Source of the DNA: Stomorhina lunata
Taxonomy: Eukaryota > Arthropoda > Insecta > Diptera > Rhiniidae
DNA length: 64,000 nt
Direction of reading: 5' to 3'
Assembly (NCBI GenBank): GCA_933228675.1
Contig: OW121744.1
Span: forward strand, 25,388,642 to 25,452,641
Made by a program: the position numbers and the translations under genes. The notes under the pieces are model-generated. The model saw nothing but the letters and a program-made list of their open reading frames with translations. It was not told the origin of the DNA and ran no database searches. Shown here piece by piece: positions 47,947 through 61,352 of the stretch (position 1 is its first letter; each line of letters begins with the position of its first letter).

Positions 47947-49592
47947 TGAAATCACGATAACGCCTAAACGAAAGGAGCTAGCTAACTGAAACTTAGCAAA
48001 AACATTCCTCATTTATGAGAAAATTTTGGTATTGAAATTGGGCAAAACCGGTTAACATTTCACCATAGCTCCCGTATAACCTCGCCTGGGCTAGTCGCTT
48101 ATTTGCTAATAACTGACAAATTATAATAGCTATGATGACAAAATTTGGTATCTAGAAGTTTTCCATAAGCACTAGGCAGCATGTAAAATTTCATCGAAAT
48201 CGGTTCACATTTAACCATAGCTCCCATATAAAAAACATACGGAAACAGCCTAAATTCCACCTGAAATTCACTTAAATGCCAATAAATGATAAACTGTAGT
48301 AGCTTTGACCACCAAATTTAGCACAAATAAGTCTTATGTGAATACCAGCCTGTGTGCAAAATTTTGTCACAATCGGTCACCATTTGACCTAGCTCCCGTA
48401 TAAAAAACTTACGGAAACACAAAAATACAAAAAGAAAAGGGGGTTTATGTCCGTCTGTCCGTTAGATAAAAGCGCGATAGCGCCTTAACTGAAAGGGCTA
48501 TAGCAACAAAATTTTACAAAAGCAAGTCTTATGTGAATGCCAGCCAGTGTGCAAAATTTTGTTGCAATCGGTCACCATTTGACCATAGCTCCCATATAAA
48601 AAACTTACAGAAACACAAAAATACAAAAAGAAAAGGGGGTTTATGTCCGCCTGTCCGTCAGATAAAAGCGCGACAGCTCCTTAACTATAAAAGCTAGAGA
48701 GACAAAATTTTACAAAAGTATTTCTGATATGTAACAAAAGTTGTATACTGAAAATGGGCAAAATCGGTTCACATTTAGTTAGAGCTCCCATATAACCCCG
48801 CCCCGGGAAACACATGAATGCTGATAAATTGAATACAATTGTAATAGCTATGACGACTAAATTTAGTATAGAGAAGTTTTATACAACTATTGGTCAGTAT
48901 ATCAAATTTTATAGGAATCGGTCCATATTTGACTATAACTCTCATATAAAATACACTCCCCGAAACCAAAAAATATTTAGCAAGGACCAGTTAAAAGCTA
49001 TTAAATTAGAAACTGTGATAGCTATTGCCACTAAATTTTGCAAAAACAAGCTTTACATAAATACCAACCAGTGTGTAAAATTTTGTTACAATCGGTCAAC
49101 ATTTGGCTATAATTCTTATATATATTACATCCCCTTTTTATATCTACAATTAAAAAGATTCGGAGGTACAAGCAGCATATTAAGATTTGTATATGGTAGA
49201 TGCATTAGGACCTCCTTACAAAATATATGGACCAGTCGCATTACTATCAACTTCTTTATCCTAACTAAATGTTAAGCTAAAGGAAAAGTATTTAACAACT
49301 TATTAATGTAAAACCATACCCGGTTGTGATAACGAATTTTGTTCAAAGTAAATAAATACTAGGGAAACCACTTACATACTTTTGAATGTTGAACTATAAA
49401 GCTACTGCAACCGAAGTTATTCCAAATATTTTACCAACAACGACAACTAGCGTAACAACTTTTTTCCAATTTGGTCCACGTTTTGAATTTGCTGCACCCT
49501 CGTATATATATGAGATATGTTTCTAAATTTAACACAACTTGATGGTGGGTATATAAGATTCGGCACAGCCGAATATAACACTCTTACTTGTT
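45400..49592 (+). mobile_element. mini-me/DINE-1-like element with tandemly triplicated left part
   Basis: TACCCACCATCAAAAAGAAT starts at 45400, 46671 and 47762. Each is followed by the same core (TTCTAAGACGATTGAGCGAT-GTCCGTC) and a (GTCY)n tract of different length (about 45531-45587, 46801-46876, 47893-47945). Only the third copy reaches the terminus: ACTTGATGGTGGGTATATAA, hairpin ATTCGGC-ACA-GCCGAAT, then AACACTCTTACTTGTT (49592). Copies 1 and 2 are almost identical except for a ~180-bp sub-repeat absent from copy 2. Sub-repeats carry CATTTGACCATAGCTCCCAT and GTCCGTCTGTCCGT(C/T)AGATA. Frames at 46418-46918, 47509-47949 and 48775-49275 are shadows of these repeats. Confidence 0.88.
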
Positions 49593-52500
49593 AAATCTAA
49601 AATTATTTGTAGAAAAAATTTTAAATCGAAAATTTTTTATAGAAAAATTTTTATATAGAAAAATTTTTGTAAAGAAAATTTTGTATAGAAAAATTTTTAA
49701 ATAAGAAATTTTTTATAGAAAAATTAATAAATATTTATTCTGTTTTTCTTTTCGAAAAAAGCTAATCAACATATGAAAAATTTTATGTAGAAATACTTTT
49801 TAATCAAAAAATTTTAGAAGAAAAATTTTTATATCGAATTTTTTTTAAAGAAACAAATTTTAAAATTTTTTATGGAATAATTTTTATTTCTAAATTTTTT
49901 AATAGAAAAATTTCTAAATCAAAGATTTTTAATAGAAAAGTTTTTTTTATAGAAAATTTTGTATAGAAAAATTTTTATATCTAAAATTTTCTATAAAAAA
50001 TTTTAACATTAAAAATGTTCTATTTTCTAAATTTTAATAACAAAAATTTTCTATAGAAACATTTTTGTATCTTAAATTTTTAAAGAAACAAATTCTAAAA
50101 TTTTCTATGGAAACATTTTTAAATCTAAAATTATTTGTGGAAAAAATTTTAAATCGAAAATTTTTTATAGAAAAATTTTTATATAGAAAAATTTTTGTGA
50201 AGAAAATTTTGTATAGAAAAATTTTTAAATAAAAAAATTTTTTATAGAAAAATTAATAAATATTTATTCTGTTTTTCTTTTCGAAAAAAGCTAATCAACA
50301 TATGAAAAATTTTGTGTAGAAATACTTTTTAATCAAAAAATTTTAGAAGAAAAATCGAATTTTTTTTAAAGAAACAAATTTTAAAATTTTTTATGGAATA
50401 ATTTTTATTTCTAAATTTTTTAATAGAAAAATTTCTAAATCAAAGATTTTTAATAGAAAATTTTTTTTATAGAAAATTTTGTATAGAAAAATTTTTATAT
50501 CTAAAATTTTCTATAAAAAATTTTAACATTAAAAATGTTCTATTTTCTAAATTTTAATAACAAAAATTTTCTATAGAAACATTTTTGTATCTCAAATTTT
50601 CTACAAAATAATTTTTATATCGAGAATTTTTCAACGAAAAATTTTAAAATCGAAAATATTTATATCGGAAATTTCGATTAAAAATTTTAAGACAAAAATT
50701 TTTCTGTAGAAAAATTTTTATAACGAAAGTTTTCTAAAGAAATATTTTTTATTTAGAAAAAAAATTTATAGAAAAATTTTTATATCGAAAAATATTAATA
50801 GAAAAATTGTATATCGAAAAATTTTTATAGAAAAATTTTATATTGAAAATTTTCTATAGCAAAATTTTTTTATCGAAAATTTTCTAAAGACAAATTATTG
50901 CACATATGAAAAATTTTCTATAGAAAAATGTTTATATCGAAAATTTTTTTAGAAAAATATTTAAATCGAGATTTATATTTTCCAAAGAAAAATTTTTATA
51001 TTGAAAATTTTATATAAAAAATATCAAAAATTTTTATAATAAAATTTTTAACAAAAATTTTCTATAGAAAAAGTTTAATATCGAAAATTTTCTATAGACA
51101 GATTTTAATATCGAAAAATTTTTACAAAAGAATTTCTATATCGAAAATTTTCTATGGAAAAGTTTTATATAAAATATTTTGTATAGAAAAATTTTATATG
51201 AAAAATTTTATGTCGAAAGTTTTCTATAGAAAAATTTTATATCGAAAATTTTCTAAAGACAAAATTATTGCATATATCAAAAATTTTCTATAGAAAAATG
51301 TTTATATCGAATATTAAAAAAAATACCTATATTGAAAGCTTCCCAAGGAAAAATTTTTGTATCCAAAATTTTATTTAAAAAATTTTAACATAAAAAATTT
51401 CTATAAAAAAAATTCTAATTACAAAAATTTTCTATAGAGAAACTTTTACGTCGAAAATTTTCTATAGACAAATTTTAATATCTAAAATTTTGTATAGAAA
51501 AATAGAAAATTTTCTATTGAAAAATTTTCTATCGAAAATGTTCCATAGAAAAATTTCATATCAAAAATATTCTATAGAAAAATTTTTATAAAGAAAATTT
51601 TCTAAGAAAAAATTTTCTATAGAAAATTTTCCATAGAAAAATTTTGTATCGAAAACTTTCAAAAGAAAAAGTTTATTTCAAAAATTTTCTATAGAAAATT
51701 TTATATCGAACATTTTCTATAGAAACATTTTGTATTGACAATTTTCTTTAGGAAAATTTAATATTGAGAATTTTCTATAGAAAAAATTGTATAACAAAAA
51801 ATTTTCTATAGAAAAATTGTATATCGAAAATTTTTTATAAGTAATTTTAAATCGAAAGTTTTCTATAAAAAATTTTATATCGAAAGTTTTCTATAAAAAA
51901 TTTTATATCGAAAATTTTCTAAAGAAAAATTTTATATCTAAAATTTTTAATAGAAATATTTTTATATCAAAAGTTTTCTACAAAACAATTTTATATCGAA
52001 AATTTTGTATAGAAATAAAAAAATTGATATCGAAAATTTTGTATAGAAAAATTTGATATCGAAAATTTTCTATAGAAAAATTTTATATCGAAAATTTTCT
52101 ACAGAAAAATTTTATAACAAAAATATTCTATAGAAAATTTTATATAAAAATTTTCTAAAGAAAAATTTTATATCGAACATTTTCTAGAGAAAAATTTTAT
52201 ATCGAAAATTTACTATAAAGAAATTTTATATCGAAAATTTTCTATGGATAAATTTTATAACGAAAATATTCTATAGAAAATTGTATATCAAAAATTTTCT
52301 GAAGAAAAATTTTATATCGAACATTTTCTAGAGAAAAATTTTATATCAAAAATTTACTATAGAGAAATTTTATATCGAAAATTTTCTATGGAAAAATTTT
52401 ATATCGAAAATTTTCTATAGAAAAATTTTATATCGAAAATTTTCTATAGAAAAATTTTATATCGAAAATTTTCTATAGAAAAATTTTATATCGAAAATTT

Positions 52501-53638
52501 TCTATAGAAACATTTTTTATCGAAAATTTACTATAGAAACATTTTTTATCGAAAATTTACTATAGAAAAATTTTATATCGAAAATTTTCTGTAGACAAAT
52601 TTTAATATCTAAAATCTTAGTAACAAAAATTTGTAAAGAAAAATTTTTACATCGAAAATTTTCTATAGAAAAATTTTGTATCGAAAATTTCCTATAGAAA
52701 AATTTTATATCAAAATTTTCTATAGAAAAATTGTTTAATCAAAAATTTTCTGTAGAAAAATTTTTAAACAGAAAATTTTTTATAGAAAAATTTTAACATC
52801 GAAAATTTTCTATAGAAAATTTTAACATCGAAAATTTTCTATAGAAAATTTTAACATCGAAAATTTTCTATAGAAAATTTTAACATCGAAAATTTTCTAT
52901 AGAAAATTTTAACATCGAAAATTTTTTATAGAAAATTTTAACATCGAAAATTTTCTATAGAATATTTTAACATCGAAAATTTTCTATAGAATATTTTAAC
53001 ATCGAAAATTTTCTATAGAAAATTTTAACATCGAAAATTTTCTATAGAAAATTTTAACATCGAAAATTTTCTATAGAAAATTTTAACATCGAAAATTTTC
53101 TATAGAAAATTTTAACATCGAAAATTTTCTATAGAAAATTTTAACATCGAAAATTTTCTATAGAAAATTTTAACATCGAAAATTTTCTATAGAAAATTTT
53201 AACATCGAAAATTTTCTATAGAAAATTTTCACATCGAAAATTTTCTATAGAAAATTTTAACATCGAAAATTTTCTATAGAAAATTTTAACATCGAAAATT
53301 TTCTATAGAAAATTTTAACATCGAAAATTTTTTATAGAAAATTTTAACATCGAAAATTTTCTTAGAAAATTTTAACATCGAAAATTTTCTATAGAAAATT
53401 TTATTATCGAAAATTTTCTATAGAAAATTTTAACATCGAAAATTTTCTATAGAAAATTTTAACATCGAAAATTTTCTATAGAAAATTTTAACATCGAAAA
53501 TTTTCTATAGAAAATTTTAACATCGAAAATTTTCTATAGAAAATTTTAACATCGAAAATTTTCTATAGAAAATTTTAACATCGAAAATTTTCTATAGAAA
53601 ATTTTAACATCGAAAATTTTCTATAGAAAATATATTCT
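49593..53638. repeat. CTATAG satellite, TATATCG/AACATCG linkers
   Basis: Diverged from 49593 to about 52380 (linkers AAATC, ATATCG), with a ~530-bp internal duplication: AAATCTAAAATTATTTGT is at 49593 and 50121, and the following ~470 bp is collinear. From about 52380 the unit is regular, and 52790-53632 is a nearly uniform 29-bp monomer, TTTTAACATCG + AAAATTTTCTATAGAAAA, roughly 29 copies. No coding. Confidence 0.95.
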
Positions 53639-54340
53639 GAACGAGATACGCGTTGCATATAAAGGTTGCCATGTGTGTACCCAACAGAAAATCATACAAA
53701 AAGTATATAAATTTTGTTTGTTTAAAAAAAAACTTAATTAGAAGTTAACATTATCTCCTCTTGATTTTACAATATGATTTTTTCTGTGTGTATAACATTG
53801 AAATATGTACATAAACCCGTAGAAGTGAGGATATGAATTATAGACTTTAATCCAAAATATGCAAATTCATAGATGACTGTTACATTTGCAGACTCATTCA
53901 CTTTTACGAGAACATGCAAAAATATATACTTTCTATGTATGAAAATATTTTTAATTTATTTTTTTACCTTAATTATTGTGTACGAGTAAGAGGATTTTTT
54001 ATGTTTAATATTCAGTTGCATTATTACATTTCTTTGGTTACTAACGATTTTATAGCAGCTTTTGCTGCTGGTTCGTTCGTTCACTCATTTTGACTTTTTG
54101 ATGGTTTTTTAAGAGGGAAATAAAGTTTATGATGTCATCATAAATTGGATGAAATTTTAATTAAAATGTGATGGATATTTTGACATATTTTATGACTGTG
54201 CAAGATGACTTTGAACAAAGGATTAGATGACAAATTTTTCGTCTAAATTAAAAAAAAAAAAATAAATAATACATTTTTTTATATCCTGCCTCTCGAAGTT
54301 TTTCATACAAAATTTTAAATATAAATAAGTTTTTTATATT
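53639..54340. other. Unique-looking spacer between arrays
   Basis: Starts with GAACGAGATACGCGTTGCAT and contains ordinary AT-rich sequence. No frame or repeat recognised. Confidence 0.45.
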
Positions 54341-57300
54341 CTTACAGAAAAAAAAAATTCTTTTCTACCGAAAAATTTTTTATTTTAAATTTTTAACCGA
54401 AAACTTTTCTATGTAAAATTTTTATTCTTTATACAATTTTTAACCAAAAAATGTTCTATATTTATATTTTTTACCGAAAATTTTTCTATAAAAATTTTTT
54501 TCCCGAAAATTTTTCTATAAAATTTTTTTCCCGAAAATTTTTCTATAAAATTTTTTTCCCGAAAAATTTTCTATATAATATTTGTAACCAAAAAATTTTT
54601 AACCGAAAAATTTTCTATATAAATTTTTAACCGAAAAATTTCTATACAAAATTTGTAACCTTAAAATGTTCTATATAAAATTTAAAATCCAAAAATTTTA
54701 TATATAAAATTTTTAACCATAAAATTTTCTATATGAATTTTTTTTAACGAAAAATTTTTTATATAAAATTTTTAACCGAAAAATTTTCTACACAAAATTT
54801 TTAACAAAAGAATTTTTTATATAAAATTTTTAACCGAAAAATTTTCATTATAAATTTTTTTTTACCGAAAAATTTTTTATATAAAATTGTTAACCAAAAA
54901 ATTTTCTATACAATTTTTTAACCGAAAATTTTTCTATATAAAATTTAAAAAATTTTCTTAAAAAAATTTTTAGTCGAAAAATTTTCTATATAAAATTTTT
55001 AAATGAAAAATTTTCTATATAAAATATTTAAAGGAAAAATTTTCTATATAAAATATATAAAGGCAAAAATTTTTCAGTTAAAAATTTTATATAAAAAATT
55101 TTTCAGTTAAAAATTTTATAAAGAAAATTTTTCGGTTAAAAATTTTAAATTTTATATTTTTCGACTAAAAATCTTATATAGAAGATTTTTTTAGTGAAAA
55201 GATCTATATAGAAAATTACTTGGTTGAAAATTTTATATAGAAAATTTTTCGGTTAAAAATTTTATTTAGAAAATTTTTTGATCACAAATTTTACGTAGAA
55301 AATTTTTCGATTTTAAAATTTATATAGATTTTTTTTTTTTAATTTTGTATAGAAAGTTTTTCGATTAAAAATTTTATATAGATCTATATAAAATTTTTAA
55401 TCGAAAAACTTTCTATACAAAATTAAAAAAAAAAAAAAATCTATATAAATTTTAAAATCGAAAAATTTTCTACGTAAAATTTATGATCAAAAAATTTTCT
55501 AAATAAAATTTTTAACCGAAAAATTTTCTATATAAAATTTTCAACCAAGAAATTTTCTATATAGATCTTTTTACCAAAAAATCTTCTATATAAGATTTTT
55601 AGTCGAAAAATATAAAATTTAAAATTTTTAACCGAAAAATTTTCTTTATAAAATTTTTAACTGAAAAATTTTTTATATAAAATTTTTAACTGAAAAATTT
55701 TCTATATAAAATTTTTAACCGAAAATTTTTTTATATAAAATTTTAAAACAAAAAATTTTCTTAATAATTTTTTTTTACCGAAAAATTTTCTTAATAAATT
55801 TTTTTTACCGAAAAATTTTCTTAATAAATTTTTTTTACCGAAAAATTTTCTCTATATAATTTTTAATCGAAAAATTTTCTATATAAAACTTTTAACCAAA
55901 AAATTATCTATATACAATTTTTAACCGAAAAAATTTTCTAAATACAATTTTTAACCGAAAAAATTTTCTAAATACAATTTTTAACCATAAAATGTTCAAT
56001 ATAAAATTTTTAACCGAAAGATTTTCTGTAAAAAATTGTTAACCAAAAAATTTTCTATATAAAATTTTTAACCGAAAAATTTTCTATATAAAATTTGTTA
56101 CCAAAAAATTTTTTATAAACAATTTTCAACCGAAAAAATTTATATATAAAATTTTTAACTGAAAAATTTTCTGTATTAAAATTTTTAACCGAAAATTTTT
56201 TTATATATAATTTTTAACCGAAAAATTCTCCATATAAAAATTTTTAACCGAAAAATTTTCTATATAAAATTTTTAACCGAAAAATTTTATATATAAAATT
56301 TTGAACAGAAAAATATTCTATATTAAAGTTTTTAACCAAAAATTTTTCTATATAAGGTTTTTAACCGAGAAAATTTCTTTATAAAATTTTTAACTGAAAA
56401 TTTTTCTATATAAAATTTTCTATATTAAAATTTTTTACCGAAAAATTTTGTATATACAATTTTTAACCGAAAAATTCTCCATATAAAATTTTTAACTGAA
56501 AAATTTTCTATTTAAAATTATATAAAATTTTTAAACGAAAAATTTTTTATATAAAATTTTTAACCGAAAATTTTTCTATTAAATATTTTTAGCCGAAAAA
56601 TTTTCTATATAAAATTTTTAACTGAAAAATTTTCTACACAAAATTTTTAGCAGAAAAATTGTTAATATTCAATTTTTAATCGAAAAATGTTCTATATAAT
56701 ATTTTTAGCCGAAAATTTTTCTATACAAAAATTTGAACAGAATATTTCTTTATATAAAATTTTTAACAGAAAAATTTGTTATACAAAATTTTTAAACAAA
56801 AAATTTTCTATATAAAAATTTTAACCGAAAAAATTTCTGTACAAAATTTTTAACCGAAAAATTTTCTGTACAAAATTTTTAACCGAAAAATTTTCTATAC
56901 AAAATTTTTAACCGAAAAATTTTCTATTTAAAATTTTAACCCAACAAATTTTTTATATTAAATTTTTAACCGAAAAATTTTCTGTACAAAATTTTTAACC
57001 GAAAAATTTTCTATACAAAATTTTTATCCGAAAAATTTTCTATACAAAATTTTTAACCGAAAAATTTTCTATTTAAAATTTTAACCCAACAAATTTTTTA
57101 TATTAAATCTTTAACCGAAAAATTTTCTGCATAAAATTCTTACCCAAAATTTTTTTTATATAAAATTTTAAACCGAAAAATTTTCTATATAAAATTTTTA
57201 ACCGAAAAATTTTCTACATAGAATTTTTAACCGAAAAATTTTCTACATAAAATTTTTTTTCCGAAAAATTTTCTATATAAAAATGTTAACCAAAAAATTT

Positions 57301-57585
57301 TCTATATAAAATTTTTAGACGAAAAAATTTTCTTATAAAATATTTAACCGAAAATTTTTCTATATAAAATTTTTAACCGAAAAAAATGTTAACCAAAAAA
57401 TTTTCTATATAAAATTTTTAGCCGAAAAAATTTTCTTATAAAATATTTAACCGAAAATTTTTCTATATCAAATTTTTAACCGAAAAATTTTTTATATAAA
57501 ATTTTTAACCGAAAAATTTTCTATATAAAATTTCTGACCGAAAAATTTTCCATATAAAATTTTAAACCGAAAAAATGTTTTATTG
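54341..57585. repeat. TATATA/CTATAT satellite, TTTTTAACCG linker
   Basis: ~28-29-bp monomers AACCGAAAAATTTTCTATAT + AAAATTTTT. Orientation is constant except 55068-55382, which is inverted as the left half of a palindrome. Two adjacent ~120-170-bp direct duplications are visible: TTAACCCAACAAATTTTTTA at about 56936 and 57072, and a CGAAAAAATTTTCTTATAAA block near 57311 and 57423. Confidence 0.95.
55068..55697. repeat. ~630-bp spacerless near-perfect palindrome
   Basis: Centre is AGATCT (between 55382 and 55383). Arms of about 315 bp match base by base: TATATAAAATTTTTAATCG, AAAAACTTTCTATACAAAAT, the 14-A tract, CTACGTAAAATTT(A/G)TGATCA, CAACCAAG, TATATAGATCTTTT, AATCTTCTATATAAGATTTT and TAGTCGAAAAATATAAAAT all recur inverted at mirror positions. 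Only a handful of substitutions and 1-2-bp indels were seen, far better than array monomers match each other. A recent inverted duplication or an assembly/read artefact. Confidence 0.93.
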
Positions 57586-58490
57586 CTCTATTCTTTTGAA
57601 GTCTTTACCTCTTCTTGTTTTTCTTGGTAAATATTTATGTGATTATGAAGCTTTTAACCTGTTTTTAACAAGCGGCAATTTCCATTTTGTCTATCTTTGA
57701 ATTTATCATAGGCAGACAGACGGACAGACCTTCAATTTATTTAGTTTTTCCACATTTGCTAGTTTTGTTTTGATGTTCTTTATTTACGTTGTCATTGTCA
57801 TCATAATCATCATCGTTGCCATTGTTGCTATTGTTTGTAGTTTTTAACAAACCAAGGACTGATTTATCAATATTGATGTCCTTAGCTCAAGGCAAACACT
57901 TGCGTTATGGTTTTTAAGCATAACAACATTTTTTTTTTATATTTTTCTCGTTCATTCGCTGGCTTTGCCTCCTTTTCATTCATACATTCCGATTTTCTAG
58001 TTTTTTGCTTGTTAGTTTTTCCAGCCTGTTATCTAATATTGCCAAGTATGTGGTAGTAGTTGTACTTGTAATAGTAGTTGTAGTAGTTAAGGAAAACCAC
58101 TCAAGTTGATAATATGACAGAGAGATGGATTTATCTACTGGTGTATTTTACTGGTTTCATTGAATAACCCTTCCGCATTGTTGGTGAATTTCGAAATAAC
58201 TATGAACTCGTATAAACATCAATGGAGATTCTTGTAAGTGGAAATGCGTAGTTTGATAGATATTTGTAATTTATATGATATTTATGATTTTCTATTTTTA
58301 ATAAAAATTGTTTTTTAATATTAAATATAAAAATATCCTCATAAATATATTCATATTCTTATATCCTTATGCCCATATCTTTATACTAGGAACTGCACAA
58401 AAACTTTCTTCTATTAAAAATGAAAAAAAAAAAATACATTGGAATATTTTGAGGTTTTTTGGCCATAGCATACACAGTGATTAGTTTTTT
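57586..58490. other. ~0.9-kb unique core between oppositely oriented arrays
   Basis: Non-satellite sequence with a short GACA/GACG tract (57713-57727), TCATCATAATCATCATCG triplets and TAGTAGTTGTA repeats. No conserved frame. The 63-codon minus-strand frame 58386-58577 runs into satellite. The array on the left reads AACCG and the array on the right reads CGGTT, so the core sits at a symmetry point. Confidence 0.6.
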
Positions 58491-61352
58491 CTTGGATATA
58501 AAACTTTTTAGTAAAAATTTTTTTGTATTAAATTTAATATAGAAAAATCCTTCGGTTGAAATTTTTTTATTAAACATTTTATATAAACAATTTTTCGGTT
58601 AAAAAATTTATATAAAACATTTTACAGTTAAAAAATTTATATAGAAAATTTTTCGACTTAAAATTTTATATAGAAAATTTTTCGGTTAAAAATTTTATAG
58701 TGAACATTTATCGGAATAAAAATTTAATTCAGAATATTGATCGGTTAAAATTTTATATAAAAAAATTTTCGCTTAAAAATTTTATTTAGAACATTTTTGG
58801 GTTAAGAATTTTATATAGAAAAGTTTTCAGATTAAAATTTTATATCGAAATTTTTTTATAGAAAATTTTTCGGTTAAAATTTTATAGAAAGAATTTTTCG
58901 GTATAAAAGTTTTATATAGAACATTTTTCGTTTAAAAATTTTATATAGAAAATATTTCGGCTAAAAATTTTCGGTTAAAATGTTTATATAGAAAAATTTT
59001 CGAATAAAATTTTTATATAGAAAATTTTGGGTTAAAATTTGTATATAGAAAATTTTTCGGTTAACATTTTTATATAGAACATTATTCAACTAAAATTTGT
59101 ATATAGAAAAATTTTGGGGTAATATTTTTATTTAGAAAAATTTTCGGTTAAAATTTTTCTCTAGAAAAATTTTCTGTTGAAATTTTTTTATAAAAATTTT
59201 TCGGCTAAAATTTATAAATAGAAAAATTTTCGTATAAAAAATTTATTAAGAAAAATTTTCGTTTAAGATTTTGATATAGAAAAATTTTTTGTTATAATTT
59301 TTATATAGAAAATTTTTCGGTTAAAATTTTTTTATAGAAAATTTTTCGGTTAAAATTTTTTTATAGAAAATTTTTCGGTTAAAATTTTTTTATAGAAAAC
59401 ATTTTTATATAGAAGAATTTTCAACTAAAATTTGTATATAGAAAATTTTTAGGGTAAAATATTTATTTAGAAATATTTTCGGTTAAAATGTTTATATAGA
59501 AAAATTTATGGCTAAAATTTTTATTAGAAATAATTTTTGGCAAAAATTTTTATATAGAAAAATCTTCTGTTGAAATTTTTATATAGAAAATTTTTGGTTA
59601 AAATTTGTATATAGAAACATTTCCGGTTAAATTTTTTATATAGATAATTTTTGGGTAAAATTTTTATTTAGAATAATTTTCGGTTAAAATTTTTATATAG
59701 AAAAATTTTCGGTTTAAATTTTTATATAGAAGAATTTTTGGTTAAAACTATCGGTCAAAAATTTAATACAAAAAAATTATGGGTTAAAAATTCAATATAG
59801 AAAAATTTTCGGTTAAAATTTTTATGTACAAAATTTTTGGTTTAAACATTTTGAATGCAAAAATTTTCAGTTAACAATTTTATGTAGAAAATTTTTCGTT
59901 TACAACATTTTATATAGAAAATTATTCGGTTAAAACTCTTATATAGAAAATTGTTCGATTTAATTATTCTTAAAGAAAATATTCGTTGTCAAATTTTCTA
60001 AAGAACATATTTCGGTAAAAAATTTGATATAAAAATTTTTCGCTTAAAAATTTTATAAAGAAAGTTTTTCGGTATTAAAATTTTATATAGAAATTTTTTT
60101 TTGGTTTAACAATTTAATGCAGAAAATTTTTCGGTATAAAAATTTTATAAAAAAAAATCGTTAAAACATTTTATATAGAAAATTTTTTGTTTGAAAATTT
60201 TATTTAGAAAATTTTTTGTTAAAATAATTTTATATAGAAATTTTTTCGGTACAAAAATTTTATATAGAAAATTTTTCGGTACAAAAATTTTATATAGAAA
60301 ATTTTTCGGTACAAAAATTTTATATAGAAAATTTTTCGGTACAAAAATTTTATGTAGAAAACTTTTCGGTTAAAAAATTTTATATAGATATTTTTTCGGT
60401 ACAAAAATTTTATATAGAAAATTTTTCGGTACAAAAATTTTATATTGAAAATTTTTCGGTACAAAAATTTTATATAGAAAATTTTTCGTTACAAAAATTT
60501 TATATAGAAAATTTTTCGGTACAAAAATTTTATATAGAAAATTTTTCGGTACAAAAATTTTATATAGAAAATTTTTCGGTACAAAAATTTTATATGGAAA
60601 ATTTTTGGGTACAAAAATTTTATATGGAAAATTTTTGGGTACAAAAATTTTATATAAGAAATTTTTCGGTACAAAAATTTTATATAGAAAATTTTTCGGT
60701 ACAAAAATTTTATATAGAAAATTTTTCGGTACAAAAATTTTATATAGAAAATTTTTCGGTACAAAAATTTTATATAGAAAATTTTTCGGTACAAAAATTT
60801 TATACAGAAAATTTTTCGGTACAAAAATTTTATATGGAAAATTTTTGGGTACAAAAATTTTATATAAGAAATTTTTCGGTACAAAAATTTTATATAGAAA
60901 ATTTTTTGGCACAAAAATTTTATATAGAAAATTTTTCGGTACAAAAATTTTATATAGAAAATTTTTCGGTACAAAAATTTTATATAGCAAATTTTCTCGT
61001 TAAAAAAATTTTGTATAGAAAATTTTCTCGTTAAAAAAATTTTATATAGAAAAATTTTCGTAAAAAAATTGTATATAGAAAATTTTTCGTTAAAAAAATT
61101 TTATTAGAAAATTTTTCGTTAAAAAAATTTTATATAGAAAATTTTACAGTACAAAAATTTTATATAGAAGATTTTTCAGTACAAAAATTTTATATAGAAA
61201 ATTTTTCTGTACAAAAATTTTATATAGAAAATTTTTAGTTCAAAAAATTTTATATCGAAACTTTTTCATTAAAAAAATTGTATATAGAAAATTTTTCGTT
61301 AAAAAAAATTTAAATACAAAATTTTTCGGTAAAAAAATTTTATAAAGAAACA
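58491..61352. repeat. CTATATA satellite, CGGTT/CGGTAC linkers, with uniform 30-bp block
   Basis: Monomers TTTTATATAGAAAATTTTT + CGGTTAAAA, the reverse complement of the 54341-57585 unit. From about 60247 to 60985 the monomer is a nearly uniform 30 bp with linker CGGTACAAAAA, about 25 copies. Variant pairs (ATATGGAAAATTTTTGGGTA then ATATAAGAAATTTTTCGG) at 60592-60660 and 60832-60870 show a ~210-240-bp internal duplication. The 206-, 161-, 146- and 132-codon frames on both strands exist only because 30 is divisible by three. Confidence 0.96.

Noticed and set aside
48814..49275. 153-codon plus-strand frame in the mini-me-like element
   Set aside because: Composed of sub-repeats (KFSIEKFYTTIGQ, KFCKNKLYINTNQ, each with a following NRS(I/T)F block) whose other copies are in other frames or orientations. 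No transposase or replicase motif.
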